A stretch of DNA of 64,000 nt, taken from positions 312,001 to 376,000 of the forward strand of contig NZ_CP134494.1 in the NCBI RefSeq assembly GCF_031759225.1. The letters are read 5' to 3'. Below are positions 1-9,819 of this stretch, in pieces; positions within the stretch are counted from its first letter, which is position 1, and each line of letters opens with the position of its first letter. A program made the translations under genes and the position numbers. A model generated the notes under the pieces. It did not search any database. It saw nothing but the letters and a program-made list of their open reading frames with translations, and had not been told where the DNA came from. Source of the stretch: Mesobacillus jeotgali. GTDB taxonomy: Bacteria; Bacillota; Bacilli; Bacillales; Cytobacillaceae.

Positions 1-14
1 GTTTGGTTATCATG

Positions 15-72
15 AAAATCTAAAAAATCGGCAGATTTTCAGTGGCCTGCTAAATGGCTGTTCTTTTTTTTG
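15..72 (+). terminator. Possible terminator of an upstream gene
   Basis: The first 84 bases hold no gene. An inverted repeat AAAATCT/AGATTTT (15-21, 34-40) is followed by a weak GU-containing stem and a T-run at about 62-71. It could end a plus-strand gene lying left of the window, facing the catalase gene. The pairing is weak, so this is tentative. Confidence 0.3.
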
Positions 73-84
73 TAGATAATAATT

Positions 85-942
85 TTAATTATTTAAATCA
101 TATAAACCTGGAGCATGCTCATTTGGCATATCTGGCATTTCAGGCACTGGATAGCCTTTAGGCGGGTCAATAACCGATAAATTGCCGCCGTTTCTGCTAG
201 GGGTTTGTCCCTGAAAGATTTCTCCAATCCTGGTATCATCCAGCCGGAAATTGAATTGTGCATTATGGAAGCCCAAGTCTACATATTTGCGGCACTCTGG
301 ATACTTATTTAAATCATAATTTGGAATCGGGAACAATTTGCCCCAATCCACCCCTAGCGTTTCCAAAGCTTTAGCAAAAGCATTTTGGTGGGCATTGTCC
401 CTGACAATCAAGAAAGCGATCGTTTCCCTTAATGTTTTATTATCGCTCATTTCATAAATCCTTGATTTTTGAAGGACACCGGTTGATTCTAATACAACAT
501 TATTTAAGAGATTTGCAGCTAAATTCCCGTGGTCATAAACCCAAGAACCATTCCATGGGTTGCCGCCTGCATCGACTGGCAGGGAGGCTTTTGCCCCAAT
601 AATATAGTGATGAGGATTTGCGCCGGATTGAATGACATCATCTAATGGGGCCTCATCCAATGCCTGATTGCCCGGCATATCGCCACCAGACTCATTCAAA
701 AGCTGATTGATTGTTGATTGAACCAGTTCCACATGTGAAAGCTCTTCGAGGAATACGCCCCTGATAAGGTCGCGGTATTGTTTAGCTTTTCCCCTGAAGT
801 TGGCACTCTGGAATGAAAACTGCATCATTGTCCGCATTTCGCCAAACTGTCCACCAAGGGCTTCCTGGAGTACTTTTGCGGCGTGGGGATCAGGTTTATC
901 AGGCACTATCATATTAATCAAATCTTCTTTATAGAAATACAT
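85..942 (-). CDS. Manganese catalase family protein
   Basis: 285 aa. Non-haem dimanganese catalase, disproportionating H2O2 in the cytosol or, for related CotJC/YdbD proteins, in spores. Candidate metal ligands sit at the family positions: E35 in GGQFGEM, E67 and H70 in EELSH, E152 in VLES, and H185 in RDNAHQ. An in-frame ATG 99 bases further upstream exists, but the ATG at 942 has an AAAGGTGG ribosome site 8 nt away and gives the family-like N-terminus, so it is preferred. The gene stands alone and faces away from the chemoreceptor remnant. The family call is firm; whether it is vegetative or spore-associated cannot be told. Confidence 0.9.
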   Translation of the reverse strand: MYFYKEDLINMIVPDKPDPHAAKVLQEALGGQFGEMRTMMQFSFQSANFRGKAKQYRDLIRGVFLEELSHVELVQSTINQLLNESGGDMPGNQALDEAPLDDVIQSGANPHHYIIGAKASLPVDAGGNPWNGSWVYDHGNLAANLLNNVVLESTGVLQKSRIYEMSDNKTLRETIAFLIVRDNAHQNAFAKALETLGVDWGKLFPIPNYDLNKYPECRKYVDLGFHNAQFNFRLDDTRIGEIFQGQTPSRNGGNLSVIDPPKGYPVPEMPDMPNEHAPGLYDLNN

Positions 943-1081
943 TCGAATCAGCCACCTTTTGTATAAAAGTTCTTGTATATGATGCCTGACATTATGAGCT
1001 ATTATTCCTTGCATGTATTTGTATAAAATTATCCACCGCACAGTGAACTGATGACAATACGAACCAAACAGTTATCGAAGT

Positions 1082-1261
1082 CTTACGGTATTCCTTTATG
1101 GGATTGCTTCTATTTCAAAAGAGTCATCCTTGCACAGCCAGAATGTTGCTGCTTCGGCTGAGGAACAATTAGCCTCCATGGAGGAAATAACAGCCTCAGC
1201 AAACAATCTGTCTACCATGGCAGACTCATTGAAGGATACGGTAACAGCCTTTAAGATTTAA
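1082..1261 (+). pseudogene. C-terminal remnant of a methyl-accepting chemotaxis protein
   Basis: No full gene is present, but the frame ending at the TAA 1259-1261 encodes a typical chemoreceptor tail: SQNVAASAEEQLASMEEI, then TASANNL, ending TAFKI. Recognisable similarity starts near 1100; further upstream the frame is unrelated and closed by TGA codons at 1049-1054. There is no start codon or ribosome site. It therefore looks like the last 50 or so codons of a receptor gene whose front was deleted. The remnant still ends at its own terminator (1268-1308). Confidence 0.75.
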
Positions 1262-1267
1262 AGTCTT

Positions 1268-1308
1268 AAACATCAAGCCATATCACAAATGGCTTGATGT
1301 TTTTTTAT
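1268..1308. terminator. Bidirectional intrinsic terminator
   Basis: Perfect 14-bp stem AAACATCAAGCCAT (1268-1281) / ATGGCTTGATGTTT (1289-1302), 7-nt loop, followed by a T-run on the plus strand. It ends the chemoreceptor remnant. On the other strand it overlaps the last codons of the NIPSNAP-like gene. Confidence 0.85.
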
Positions 1309-1648
1309 TTAAAGAGAGAGTGGAAACCAGCTTTTCATTTCTTGCTTCCAAGAAATATTGCTTTTGCACAAACTCCTTCCCTCCATGTTCCTCGTACCAG
1401 TCCTGAATTCGCTTAAGATGTTCTTTGTCGCTTCTGACATTGGTTTCTATATCGAGGTAAGCCTCGTAGTGATCATATTCCCAAATAGCGAAGACTTCTG
1501 TAGTTTCCTCATTATGCGGCAACATCCACCTGCCGATTAACCGTGCTCCGTATTTCAGCTGGTTAGGCAAGTTAATATCGTTAAATAATGTATTGAATGG
1601 TTCTATGAATTCATTTTTGACTATGTAAAATTTGCGGCGATAGAACAA
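1283..1648 (-). CDS. NIPSNAP family protein
   Basis: 121 aa. Small dimeric alpha-beta barrel fold of the NIPSNAP/EthD type; the molecular role is unknown. The N-terminal FYRRKFYIVK strand and the later RLIGRW and FAIWEYD segments are typical of the family. The likely start is a TTG at 1648 with a GAGGGAG site 8 nt upstream. The coding end runs into the terminator stem shared with the chemoreceptor remnant, so the last residues (TSSHL) may be a recent extension. It is a monocistronic gene. Confidence 0.7.
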   Translation of the reverse strand: MFYRRKFYIVKNEFIEPFNTLFNDINLPNQLKYGARLIGRWMLPHNEETTEVFAIWEYDHYEAYLDIETNVRSDKEHLKRIQDWYEEHGGKEFVQKQYFLEARNEKLVSTLSLNKKTSSHL

Positions 1649-1752
1649 TCGTTAGACTCCCTCTCTCTATTTGGTATACTCTTCCATATTATTCAACAAG
1701 GATAGCGGAACGTCAATCCATGACCATTTTTTATGGAAAGAAGTTTCAAATC

Positions 1753-1773
1753 TTAAGGTTCAGGAAACCTTAA
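1753..1773. promoter_or_regulatory. Inverted repeat upstream of yebE
   Basis: The 229-base gap 1649-1876 contains a perfect 8-5-8 inverted repeat, TTAAGGTT (1753-1760) / AACCTTAA (1766-1773), about 100 bases before yebE. No T-run follows, so an operator or leader hairpin is more likely than a terminator. The regulator is unknown. Confidence 0.35.
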
Positions 1774-1876
1774 AATAAGGTATCTTTTTAATAGGGAATT
1801 TGCAAGTTGCTTTACAAGACATTGGATTAATGCGAACATTAAGGCTTATTAGAAGAGATGTCTGGAGGGTGTTTAA

Positions 1877-2419
1877 ATGCTGGAGAATAGTTTTGTCATG
1901 GTGGCCATCATCTTAATCATCAATATCGTGTATGTGTCTTTTTTTACAATCAGGATGATCTTGACTTTGAAGGGGCAGCGTTACCTGGCTGCCGGGCTTA
2001 GCACAATTGAGGTTGTGATTTATGTTGTTGGGCTTGGGCTGGTGCTTGAAAATTTAAATGAGATACAGAACTTGATTGCGTATGCTGTCGGCTATGGAAT
2101 TGGTGTCATTGTCGGGATGAAGATTGAAGAGAAGCTGGCACTTGGCTATATTACGATCAATGTGATAACAAAGGAATATGATGTGGATCTGCCGAAGTCT
2201 TTGCGTGCACTTGGCTATGGTGTGACGGATTGGGCTGCTCACGGCCTTGAGGGCGACCGGATGGCGATGCAAATCTTGACGCCGCGTAAATATGAATTGA
2301 AGCTGTATGAGAAAATCAAGGAACTGGATCCGAAGGCTTTCATCATCGCGTATGAGCCGAAATCGATCCATGGCGGGTTCTGGGTAAAATCGGTGCGGAA
2401 AGGAAAGCTGTTTTCATGA
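1877..2419 (+). CDS. yebE: UPF0316 / DUF2179 membrane protein YebE
   Basis: 180 aa. Three hydrophobic helices span roughly residues 6-28, 35-55 and 60-80. A soluble C-terminal DUF2179 domain follows (about 95-175), containing ALGYGVTDW and GGFWVK. The biochemical role is not known; DUF2179 is found in membrane regulators and may bind a small ligand. GGAGGG lies 7 nt before the ATG. The stop overlaps the start of yebG (ATGA), so the two genes are translationally coupled. The position directly before purE is the same as in B. subtilis. Confidence 0.85.
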   Translation: MLENSFVMVAIILIINIVYVSFFTIRMILTLKGQRYLAAGLSTIEVVIYVVGLGLVLENLNEIQNLIAYAVGYGIGVIVGMKIEEKLALGYITINVITKEYDVDLPKSLRALGYGVTDWAAHGLEGDRMAMQILTPRKYELKLYEKIKELDPKAFIIAYEPKSIHGGFWVKSVRKGKLFS

Positions 2420-2622
2420 GCAAGGGTAAAAAGAAACAGATGTATGAAGTCGGTGAACATGAATCAATCGATGATTGTCTTAATAGAATGAAGAAGGATG
2501 GCTATGCGCCCGTAAGGAGGATGGAGAAACCCATCTTCAAGGAAGTGCAGAAGAACGGGGCAGTCGAGTATGAACCTGCAGGCAGACAGATCATTTTTGA
2601 GGCTAAGCCGGTGGAGGCATAG
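2416..2622 (+). CDS. yebG: NETI motif protein YebG
   Basis: 68 aa. Small basic protein of the NETI-motif family; here the motif reads [20 protein letters not shown] (residues 15-34), with E-S-I in place of N-E-T-I. Function unknown. It overlaps yebE by 4 bases (ATGA). The pair precedes the pur operon but is separated from it by a PurBox-controlled promoter, so it is probably not co-regulated with it. Confidence 0.8.
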   Translation: MSKGKKKQMYEVGEHESIDDCLNRMKKDGYAPVRRMEKPIFKEVQKNGAVEYEPAGRQIIFEAKPVEA

Positions 2623-2651
2623 GTTGCGTTATCCGTTTAAAGCACCAAAAC

Positions 2652-2690
2652 ACGAACAATGAAAAATAATTACTTTATTAATGTTCGATT
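2652..2690 (+). promoter_or_regulatory. Paired PurBox (PurR operator) of the pur operon
   Basis: Two inverted half-sites, ACGAACAAT (2652-2660) and AATGTTCGA (2680-2688), with 25 bases between CGAAC and GTTCG. This closely resembles the B. subtilis purE control region, where PurR binds paired boxes just upstream of the promoter and is released by PRPP. The second box ends 8 bases before the -35 element, as expected for repression. Confidence 0.75.
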
Positions 2691-2695
2691 ATTGG

Positions 2696-2725
2696 TTGAC
2701 AAAAAGTCGAAACGGCTGGTAATAT
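2696..2725 (+). promoter_or_regulatory. Sigma-A promoter of the pur operon
   Basis: TTGACA (2696-2701), 18-base spacer, TATA-like box TAATAT (2720-2725). Transcription should start near 2732, about 20 bases before the riboswitch aptamer. Confidence 0.8.
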
Positions 2726-2749
2726 GTAGATGTCAAAAGTGAAATTTAG

Positions 2750-2830
2750 TTTTTCCCTCGTATAATAATGGGGATATGGCCCATGAGTCTCTACCTGGCA
2801 ACCGTAAATTGCCGGACTATGAGGGAAAGT
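2750..2830 (+). promoter_or_regulatory. Guanine-type purine riboswitch (G-box)
   Basis: P1 pairs TTTCCCTC (2752-2759) with GAGGGAAA (2821-2828). P2 is TGGG/CCCA (2769-2772, 2780-2783) with loop GATATGG. P3 is CTGGCAA/TTGCCGG (2795-2801, 2809-2815) with loop CCGTAAA. The specificity-determining pyrimidine in GACTAT (2817) is C, the guanine/hypoxanthine class. When ligand holds P1 closed, its 3' strand cannot pair with CTACTTTC (2900-2907), so the terminator downstream forms. This matches the known riboswitch of B. subtilis purE. Confidence 0.93.
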
Positions 2831-2888
2831 AGTTTTTAAGTGAAGGGAAAAGAAATCTGCGTTCACTTATGGATTTCTTTGCTTGCAC

Positions 2889-2946
2889 ACCCGGACAGAC
2901 TACTTTCTCTTCTATTTAGAGGAAGCGGTCAATCCGGGTTTTTTGT
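2889..2946 (+). terminator. Riboswitch-controlled terminator before purE
   Basis: Outer stem ACCCGGA (2889-2895) / TCCGGGT (2933-2939), inner stem CTTTCTCT / AGAGGAAG, then a T-run at 2938-2944. The 5' half contains CTACTTTC (2900-2907), complementary to GAAAGTAG (2825-2832) in the aptamer P1, which gives the mutually exclusive antiterminator. Confidence 0.85.
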
Positions 2947-2974
2947 TTTAACACTCCAAAGGGAGGTCAGGATC

Positions 2975-3457
2975 ATGACGGTTGCAGTCATAATGGGGAG
3001 CAAATCGGATTGGGAAACGATGAAGCATGCATGTGACATACTTGATCAGCTCGAGGTTTCTTATATAAAGAAGGTCGTTTCAGCACATCGAACGCCGGAT
3101 TTGATGTTTGAGTTTGCTGAGAAGGCCAGGGAAGAAGGAATAAAAGTCATCATTGCTGGAGCTGGAGGAGCAGCGCATTTGCCAGGTATGGTAGCGGCCA
3201 AGACTACGCTGCCGGTCATCGGGGTACCGGTGCAGTCAAGGGCGCTCAACGGATTGGATTCACTATTATCGATTGTCCAGATGCCTGGCGGCGTGCCAGT
3301 TGCGACGGTCGCAATCGGGAAAGCGGGTGCCACGAACGCCGGATTACTGGCGGCTCAGATATTGGGTGCATTTGATGGTGAAGTTGCCGAAAGGTTGGAG
3401 CGGCTGAGAGAAGAAACAAAAATGTCAGTGATGGAAAGCAGTGATGAGCTTGTCTAA
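2975..3457 (+). CDS. purE: N5-carboxyaminoimidazole ribonucleotide mutase
   Basis: 160 aa, class I PurE. It moves the carboxyl group of N5-CAIR (made by PurK) to C4, giving CAIR. Visible motifs are GSKSD (8-12), SAHRTP (36-41, with the catalytic His38) and [10 protein letters not shown] (62-71). The ATG at 2975 follows GGGAGG and lies after the riboswitch terminator; the longer frame starting at 2840 would be translated through that terminator and is rejected. First gene of the operon; its end overlaps purK. Confidence 0.97.
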   Translation: MTVAVIMGSKSDWETMKHACDILDQLEVSYIKKVVSAHRTPDLMFEFAEKAREEGIKVIIAGAGGAAHLPGMVAAKTTLPVIGVPVQSRALNGLDSLLSIVQMPGGVPVATVAIGKAGATNAGLLAAQILGAFDGEVAERLERLREETKMSVMESSDELV

Positions 3458-4604
3458 ATTGATTTTACCAGGAGAGACAATCGGGATCATCGGCGGCGGG
3501 CAGCTGGGCAAGATGATGGCGCAGTCAGCTAAGGCGAAGGGATTCAGGGTGATCGTACTTGATCCAACAGAGGATTGTCCGTGCGGCCAGGTGGCTGACG
3601 AGCAAATTGTCGGCAGCTATGATGATCTGGATAAAATAAAGCAGCTATCTGAACAAAGTGATGTGATCACGTACGAGTTTGAGAACATTGATGCGGATGC
3701 TCTTGAATGGCTAAATAAATATGCTTATGTGCCGCAGGGAACGGAATTGCTGCGGGTCACTCAGGACAGGATAGAAGAGAAGCGCCATATCGAGGCAGCA
3801 GGTGTAAGGGTCGCACCTTATGCTGTGGTCGCAAAAGTGGAAGATGTCAGGGATGGAGTCGAAAAACTGGGGCTGCCAGCTGTCCTGAAAACAGCTCGTG
3901 GCGGATATGATGGCAAAGGGCAGCTTGTGATCAGGTCCAAGGATGATATGGATTTGGCTGAAACACTTGTCAGCCAGGGAACTTGTGTACTGGAAAAATG
4001 GATTCCTTTTGAAAAAGAAATCTCGGTGATTGTTACTCGCGGTACGAATGGTGAGACTGCGATTTTCCCGGTCGCAGAAAATGTCCATGTGGAAAATATC
4101 CTGCATCAGACCATTGTGCCGGCAAGAATCAGTATGGAAGCTGAGACCAAGGCAGTAGAAGCAGCGAAACAGATTGCGGAGGCGTTAGGATTAATTGGGA
4201 CGCTTGCAGTTGAGATGTTTTTGGCTGCCGATGATGAAATTTACATAAATGAACTGGCTCCAAGGCCGCATAATTCGGGGCATTATAGTATTGAAGCATG
4301 TGAGACTTCGCAGTTCGAGCAGCATATCATGGCAGTTTGCGGCTGGCCATTGGGTAGTACGAATTTGCTGAAGCCGGCTGTGATGGTGAATATCCTGGGG
4401 CAGCATCAGCAGCCACTGCTGGAAAGAATCGCTGAATTGCAGGATTGGAAGATTCACTTATATGGCAAAAAAGAAGCGAAGTATAAGAGGAAGATGGGGC
4501 ATGTGACCCTTTTACGAGACACAGTGGAAATCGCGCTTGATGAGGCTGATAGAAGCGAAATTTGGAAAGGCGCAGCAGAAATGATCGGAGGACAAAAGAG
4601 ATGA
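3444..4604 (+). CDS. purK: N5-carboxyaminoimidazole ribonucleotide synthase
   Basis: 386 aa, ATP-grasp enzyme converting AIR, bicarbonate and ATP to N5-CAIR. The nucleotide-binding N-terminus contains [13 protein letters not shown] (about residues 13-25). The ATP-grasp region holds [11 protein letters not shown] near residue 150, and [12 protein letters not shown] lies near 270. The first 14 bases overlap purE. GTG at 3441 is an alternative start, but the ATG at 3444 gives the usual N-terminus. The purB ATG overlaps its stop (ATGA), so translation is coupled. Confidence 0.96.
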   Translation: MSLSKLILPGETIGIIGGGQLGKMMAQSAKAKGFRVIVLDPTEDCPCGQVADEQIVGSYDDLDKIKQLSEQSDVITYEFENIDADALEWLNKYAYVPQGTELLRVTQDRIEEKRHIEAAGVRVAPYAVVAKVEDVRDGVEKLGLPAVLKTARGGYDGKGQLVIRSKDDMDLAETLVSQGTCVLEKWIPFEKEISVIVTRGTNGETAIFPVAENVHVENILHQTIVPARISMEAETKAVEAAKQIAEALGLIGTLAVEMFLAADDEIYINELAPRPHNSGHYSIEACETSQFEQHIMAVCGWPLGSTNLLKPAVMVNILGQHQQPLLERIAELQDWKIHLYGKKEAKYKRKMGHVTLLRDTVEIALDEADRSEIWKGAAEMIGGQKR

Positions 4605-5893
4605 TAGATCGTTATACAAGACCGGAAATGGGAGCAATCTGGACGGAGGAAAATCGCTTTAAAGCATGGCTCGAGGTTGAGATTCTTGCATGTGAAGCAT
4701 GGGCAGAGCTTGGCGAGATCCCTAAGGATGACGTAAAGAAACTCCGCGAGAATGCTTCTTTTGATATTAACCGGATCAAGGAAATCGAGGAAGAGACGCG
4801 TCATGACGTCGTTGCTTTTACAAGGGCGGTGTCAGAAACACTGGGCGAAGAGCGCAAATGGGTGCATTATGGCCTGACTTCTACAGATGTGGTGGATACC
4901 GCTTTATCATATGTGCTGAAGCAGGCGAATGAGATTTTGCTTAAGGACCTTGAAAACTTTGTTGAAATCCTGACTAATAAAGCCAAAGAACATAAATACA
5001 CAGTCATGATGGGCCGTACACATGGTGTTCATGCGGAGCCGACGACTTTCGGTTTGAAGCTGGCGCTATGGCTGGAAGAAATGAAGCGCAATCTTGAGCG
5101 TTTCAAAATGGCTTCCCGTGATGTCGAGTTCGGCAAGATTTCCGGTGCGGTCGGGACATATGCCAACATCGATCCATTCGTAGAATCGTATGTCTGTGAA
5201 AAATTAGGACTGAAGCCGGCACCGATTTCGACTCAGACTTTGCAGCGTGACCGCCACGCTTTTTATATGGGGACGCTTGCATTGATTGCAACTTCGATTG
5301 AAAAATTCGCGGTGGAGATTCGCGGCCTGCAAAAGAGTGAAACTCGCGAGGTTGAAGAGTTTTTTGCGAAAGGTCAGAAGGGTTCATCGGCGATGCCGCA
5401 TAAGCGCAACCCGATTGGCTCTGAAAACATGACAGGTATGGCTCGTGTCATCCGCGGTTATATGACAACTGCTTACGAGAATGTGCCATTATGGCATGAG
5501 CGTGATATATCCCATTCCTCTGCAGAGAGAATTATTTTACCAGACGCGACAATCGCATTGAATTATATGCTGAACCGTTTCGGCAATATCGTGAAGAACT
5601 TGACGGTTTACCCGGAGAACATGAAGCGCAATATGGACCGGACGCTTGGCTTGATCTACTCACAGCGCGTGCTGCTAGCCTTGATCGACAAGGGCATGTC
5701 GCGTGAAGAAGCGTATGATACTGTCCAGCCTCGCGCGATGGAAGCGTGGGAGAATCAGGTGCAGTTCCGCAGCCTCATCGAGAGCGATGAAAAAATCGCC
5801 GGACTTTTAAGTGAAGCTGAAATCGATGACTGCTTCGATTACAACTACCATATCAAACATGTGGATATGATTTTTGAAAGACTAGGACTTTAA
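4601..5893 (+). CDS. purB: Adenylosuccinate lyase
   Basis: 430 aa, fumarase/aspartase superfamily. It cleaves fumarate from SAICAR (step 8 of IMP synthesis) and from adenylosuccinate. The signature [10 protein letters not shown] loop lies near residues 262-271, with further conserved regions TSTDVVDTA and [10 protein letters not shown]. The ATG at 4601 is preceded by GGAGG and overlaps the purK stop. A stem-loop follows the gene before purC. Confidence 0.97.
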   Translation: MIDRYTRPEMGAIWTEENRFKAWLEVEILACEAWAELGEIPKDDVKKLRENASFDINRIKEIEEETRHDVVAFTRAVSETLGEERKWVHYGLTSTDVVDTALSYVLKQANEILLKDLENFVEILTNKAKEHKYTVMMGRTHGVHAEPTTFGLKLALWLEEMKRNLERFKMASRDVEFGKISGAVGTYANIDPFVESYVCEKLGLKPAPISTQTLQRDRHAFYMGTLALIATSIEKFAVEIRGLQKSETREVEEFFAKGQKGSSAMPHKRNPIGSENMTGMARVIRGYMTTAYENVPLWHERDISHSSAERIILPDATIALNYMLNRFGNIVKNLTVYPENMKRNMDRTLGLIYSQRVLLALIDKGMSREEAYDTVQPRAMEAWENQVQFRSLIESDEKIAGLLSEAEIDDCFDYNYHIKHVDMIFERLGL

Positions 5894-5900
5894 TAAGAAC

Positions 5901-5925
5901 GGGCAAGATTTCTTGCCCTTCTTTT
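5901..5925 (+). terminator. Intra-operon stem-loop between purB and purC
   Basis: GGGCAAG (5901-5907) / CTTGCCC (5912-5918), 4-nt loop, then TTCTTTT. It resembles a weak terminator or an RNA-processing/stability hairpin. Because purC-purD follow in the same direction without an obvious promoter, partial read-through is expected. Confidence 0.6.
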
Positions 5926-5975
5926 ATCTGTAAGTGACTGAAGATTGCTAATTATCTCAATCGGAGGGCGTTAAA

Positions 5976-6689
5976 ATGGAAGAGCTGTTATACGAAGGGA
6001 AAGCGAAACGGATTTATGCGACAGATGATGAGCAGGTTGTAAGGGTTCAATACAAGGATTCGGCGACGGCGTACAACGGTGAGAAGAAAGCGGAGATTGT
6101 CGGCAAGGGGAGATTGAATAACGAGATTACAAGTCTATTATTCTTGAAGCTTCGCGAAGCGGGAATCCAATCGCATTTTATCGAAAAAATTTCTGGAAAT
6201 GAGCAGCTGGTGAAGCGTGTTGAAATCATTCCGCTTGAAGTGGTTGTCAGGAATGTTGCTGCCGGCAGCTTTTCTAAGCGTCTTGGTGTTGAGGAAGGGA
6301 AACAGCTTCCACGGTCGATTGTTGAGTTTTATCTGAAGGATGATTCGCTTGGGGATCCGCTGATTACGGATGAGCATGTTGATGTGCTGGAACTGGCTAC
6401 AAAAGAAGAAGTGGCTGAGCTGAAGGCAGCGGCTTTGAAAATCAATGACGTTCTGAGTGGGTTTTTCGCGGAGATTGGCGTTACTTTAATTGATTTCAAG
6501 CTTGAGTTCGGCAAGGACGCAGAGGGGAAGATTTTGCTGGCTGATGAGATTTCGCCTGATACGTGCCGCCTGTGGGATATGGAGACACAGCAGAAGCTTG
6601 ATAAGGATGTATTCCGCCGTGATTTGGGGAATCTGACAGATGCTTACGAAACCATTTTAACGAGATTGGGAGGACAAATGCATGTATAA
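5976..6689 (+). CDS. purC: SAICAR synthetase
   Basis: 237 aa. It joins CAIR and aspartate using ATP to form SAICAR. The family blocks [10 protein letters not shown] (5-14), [11 protein letters not shown] and LIDFKLEFG are all present, and [12 protein letters not shown] lies near residue 190. GGAGGG is 8 nt before the ATG. It is the first gene after the purB hairpin and overlaps purS by 8 bases. Confidence 0.97.
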   Translation: MEELLYEGKAKRIYATDDEQVVRVQYKDSATAYNGEKKAEIVGKGRLNNEITSLLFLKLREAGIQSHFIEKISGNEQLVKRVEIIPLEVVVRNVAAGSFSKRLGVEEGKQLPRSIVEFYLKDDSLGDPLITDEHVDVLELATKEEVAELKAAALKINDVLSGFFAEIGVTLIDFKLEFGKDAEGKILLADEISPDTCRLWDMETQQKLDKDVFRRDLGNLTDAYETILTRLGGQMHV

Positions 6690-6936
6690 AGTGAAGGTGT
6701 ATGTAACGTTAAGGGAAAGTGTTCTGGATCCTCAAGGAACGGCTGTGAAAAACTCACTGGCTACTCATGGGTATGAAGGTATCCAGGAGGTTCGCATCGG
6801 CAAGTATATGGAGCTGACTTTGGATGACAGCGTGAAGGATATAGATTCAGCGGTGAAGGAAATGTGTGAGCGACTGCTGGCGAATCCGGTAATCGAGGAC
6901 TACAGGTACGAAGTCGAGGAGGTTGTTGCACAGTGA
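6682..6936 (+). CDS. purS: FGAM synthase subunit PurS
   Basis: 84 aa. Small structural subunit that bridges PurL and PurQ in the three-part FGAM synthase of Gram-positive bacteria. The sequence [18 protein letters not shown] is typical of the family. GGAGG precedes the start inside the purC end. The stop overlaps the GTG of purQ. Confidence 0.95.
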   Translation: MYKVKVYVTLRESVLDPQGTAVKNSLATHGYEGIQEVRIGKYMELTLDDSVKDIDSAVKEMCERLLANPVIEDYRYEVEEVVAQ

Positions 6937-7619
6937 AATTTGCAGTGATCGTTTTTCCGGGTTCGAACTGTGACATCGACATGTACCATGCGGTAAAGGA
7001 TGAGCTTTGCGAAGAAGCGGAGTATGTCTGGCATGACGCTGAAAGTCTAGAAGACTATGACGCGGTGCTATTGCCTGGCGGATTTTCATATGGCGATTAC
7101 TTAAGATCAGGCGCAATCGCGCAGTTCAGCAATGTCATGAAAGAAGTCGTAAAGGCGGCTGAAGCAGGGAAGCCGGTGCTAGGTGTCTGCAACGGTTTTC
7201 AAATTCTGCTGGAGGCAGGATTGCTGCCTGGGGCAATGCGACGCAATGACAGCCTGAAGTTCATCTGCAAGCAGGTGGAGCTGAAGGTGGAGAATAACGA
7301 AACAATGTTTTCGGCTGGCTATGAAAAAGGCGAGATCATCACGATTCCGGTTGCGCATGGTGAAGGCAACTATTATTGCGATGAGGAAACACTTGGCCGT
7401 TTAAAGTCTAATAATCAAATCGTGTTCACATACAATGGAGAGAATCCGAACGGAAGCCTGGAGAATATTGCGGGAATCATCAATGAGCGAGGCAATGTCC
7501 TCGGTATGATGCCGCATCCGGAGCGCGCGGTCGACGAGCTGCTTGGCGGCGCCGACGGGCTGAAGCTTTTCAAATCAATCGTCAAACAATGGAGGGAAGC
7601 ATATGCGCTTAATGCTTGA
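6933..7619 (+). CDS. purQ: FGAM synthase glutaminase subunit PurQ
   Basis: 228 aa, class I glutamine amidotransferase that supplies ammonia to PurL. It contains FPGSNCD (9-15), the nucleophile motif GVCNGFQ (Cys near residue 86) and the C-terminal HPERAVD. It starts with GTG overlapping the purS stop, with GGAGG 10 nt upstream, and overlaps purL by 17 bases. This tight packing suits a 1:1 complex with PurS and PurL. Confidence 0.96.
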   Translation: MKFAVIVFPGSNCDIDMYHAVKDELCEEAEYVWHDAESLEDYDAVLLPGGFSYGDYLRSGAIAQFSNVMKEVVKAAEAGKPVLGVCNGFQILLEAGLLPGAMRRNDSLKFICKQVELKVENNETMFSAGYEKGEIITIPVAHGEGNYYCDEETLGRLKSNNQIVFTYNGENPNGSLENIAGIINERGNVLGMMPHPERAVDELLGGADGLKLFKSIVKQWREAYALNA

Positions 7620-9819
7620 ACCAAGTCCAGAGCAAATTAAACAGGATAAAATTTATCGTGAAATGGGACTGTCAGACAGCGAGTTTGCTTCTGCCGAAAA
7701 GATTCTTGGACGTACTCCTAACTATACAGAGACAGGTTTGTTCTCGGTCATGTGGTCAGAGCACTGCAGCTATAAGAACTCCAAGCCTGTGTTGAAAAAA
7801 TTCCCTGTCACTGGCGAGCGTGTTTTACAGGGGCCTGGAGAAGGCGCGGGTATCGTGGATATTGGCGATGGCCAGGCGGTCGTGTTCAAAATCGAAAGCC
7901 ATAACCATCCTTCCGCGATCGAGCCTTACCAGGGTGCTGCCACAGGTGTCGGCGGCATCATCCGCGACGTTTTTTCGATGGGAGCAAGGCCAATCGCATT
8001 ATTGAATTCCCTCCGTTTCGGTGAACTTGAATCACCACGCGTGAAATATTTGTTTGAACAGGTTGTTGCCGGAATTGCCGGATATGGAAACTGCATAGGC
8101 ATTCCAACAGTTGGCGGCGAAGTCCAGTTTGATGCTGCATATGAGGGCAATCCTTTAGTTAACGCGATGTGCGTAGGACTGATCAACCATGAGGACATCA
8201 AGAAGGGCCAGGCGCATGGTGTCGGCAATACGGTGATGTATGTTGGTGCGAAGACGGGCCGTGACGGAATCCATGGTGCTACTTTTGCTTCCGAGGAATT
8301 GAATGAGGCGTCTGAAGAAAAGCGCCCTGCTGTCCAGGTTGGCGATCCGTTCATGGAAAAATTGCTGTTGGAAGCTTGCCTTGAGCTTGTGAAAAATGAT
8401 GCGCTTGTCGGCATCCAGGACATGGGTGCGGCTGGTTTGACGAGCTCTTCTGCAGAGATGGCTAGTAAGGCTGGTTCAGGAATCGAGATGAATCTTGACC
8501 TTGTGCCTCAGCGAGAAACAGGCATGACGGCTTATGAAATGATGCTTTCAGAGTCACAGGAGCGCATGTTGATTGTCGTTGAAAAAGGCCGTGAACAGGA
8601 AATCATCGATCTTTTTTCAAAGTATGAGCTTGAAGCGGTGGCAATCGGAAAAGTAACGGACGACAAGATGCTCCGCCTTTTACATAAAGGGGAAGTGGTG
8701 GCCGAGGTGCCGGCTGATGCGCTCGCTGAAGAGGCACCTGTCTATTACAAACCTTCCAGTGAACCGGCTTATTTCCGAGAGTTCCAGTCGATGGATAATG
8801 AAATTCCTAATGTTGAAAACTACGGAGCTACTCTCTTGCAGCTGCTGCAGCAGCCAACGATTGCGAGCAAAGAGTGGGTTTACGATCAATATGACCATAT
8901 GGTGCGCACGAGCACGGTCGTTTCACCTGGTTCGGATGCAGCGGTGGTAAGGATTCGCGGCACAGAGAAGGGCCTCGCGATGACGACAGACTGCAACTCG
9001 CGCTATATCTATCTTGATCCGGAAACAGGCGGAAAGATTGCTGTTGCGGAGGCGGCACGGAATATCGTCTGCTCTGGCGGAGAGCCATTGGCGATCACGG
9101 ATTGCCTGAACTTCGGAAATCCGGAAAAGCCGGAGATTTTCTGGCAGTTTGAAAAAGCGGTCGATGGCATGAGCGAAGCTTGCCGGACATTGAGCACACC
9201 TGTTATCGGCGGAAACGTGAGTCTGTATAACGAAACAAATGGCACAGCTGTCTATCCGACACCGGTTGTCGGCATGGTCGGTCTTGTTGAAAACTTGCAG
9301 CATGTCACGACTCAACATTTTAAAAATGCAGGTGACCTGATTTATCTGCTTGGCGATACGAAGGATGAGTTTGGCGGGAGCGAGCTGCAGAAGATGATGT
9401 ATGGACGGATATTCGGCAAGGCGCCTGAACTCGATTTAGAAGTGGAAGCAAGCTATCAAGCTCAAATTTTAACAGCGATTAAAAATGGTCTTGTGTCTTC
9501 TGCACATGATGTAGCAGAGGGCGGCGTGGCAGTGGCGCTTGCTGAGTCCGTGATTGGCAGCAAGGGGCTTGGAGCCAGGGTTGTACTGGATGGCAACGCT
9601 GTATCAGCCTTATTCAGCGAATCGCAATCCCGCTTTATTTTATCGGTAAAACCAGAGCACCAAATTGAGTTTGAAAGTTTAACAGACGCGGTGCTGATCG
9701 GTAAAGTCGTCGATACGCCAGTTTTAAAGATTGATATAAACGGGGAGAACGTGATCAATCATGATGCAGAGGGGCTGAAGAAGGCCTGGAAAGGAGCCAT
9801 CCCATGCTTGCTGAACTAA
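7603..9819 (+). CDS. purL: FGAM synthase subunit PurL
   Basis: 738 aa, the small-type PurL of Gram-positive bacteria (about 740 residues), the catalytic ATP-dependent subunit converting FGAR to [24 protein letters not shown] lies near residues 93-112. The second half repeats the PurM-like fold, with [10 protein letters not shown] and [15 protein letters not shown] lies before the ATG within the purQ end, and the 3' end overlaps purF by 16 bases. Confidence 0.97.
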   Translation: MRLMLEPSPEQIKQDKIYREMGLSDSEFASAEKILGRTPNYTETGLFSVMWSEHCSYKNSKPVLKKFPVTGERVLQGPGEGAGIVDIGDGQAVVFKIESHNHPSAIEPYQGAATGVGGIIRDVFSMGARPIALLNSLRFGELESPRVKYLFEQVVAGIAGYGNCIGIPTVGGEVQFDAAYEGNPLVNAMCVGLINHEDIKKGQAHGVGNTVMYVGAKTGRDGIHGATFASEELNEASEEKRPAVQVGDPFMEKLLLEACLELVKNDALVGIQDMGAAGLTSSSAEMASKAGSGIEMNLDLVPQRETGMTAYEMMLSESQERMLIVVEKGREQEIIDLFSKYELEAVAIGKVTDDKMLRLLHKGEVVAEVPADALAEEAPVYYKPSSEPAYFREFQSMDNEIPNVENYGATLLQLLQQPTIASKEWVYDQYDHMVRTSTVVSPGSDAAVVRIRGTEKGLAMTTDCNSRYIYLDPETGGKIAVAEAARNIVCSGGEPLAITDCLNFGNPEKPEIFWQFEKAVDGMSEACRTLSTPVIGGNVSLYNETNGTAVYPTPVVGMVGLVENLQHVTTQHFKNAGDLIYLLGDTKDEFGGSELQKMMYGRIFGKAPELDLEVEASYQAQILTAIKNGLVSSAHDVAEGGVAVALAESVIGSKGLGARVVLDGNAVSALFSESQSRFILSVKPEHQIEFESLTDAVLIGKVVDTPVLKIDINGENVINHDAEGLKKAWKGAIPCLLN

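Noticed and set aside
2840-2974. 45-codon N-terminal extension of PurE
   Set aside because: It would be translated through the riboswitch terminator; PurE proteins start at [12 protein letters not shown].
8717-9318. Multiple antisense frames across purL and other pur genes
   Set aside because: Shadow frames of strongly biased coding sequence; no ribosome sites and no recognisable proteins.
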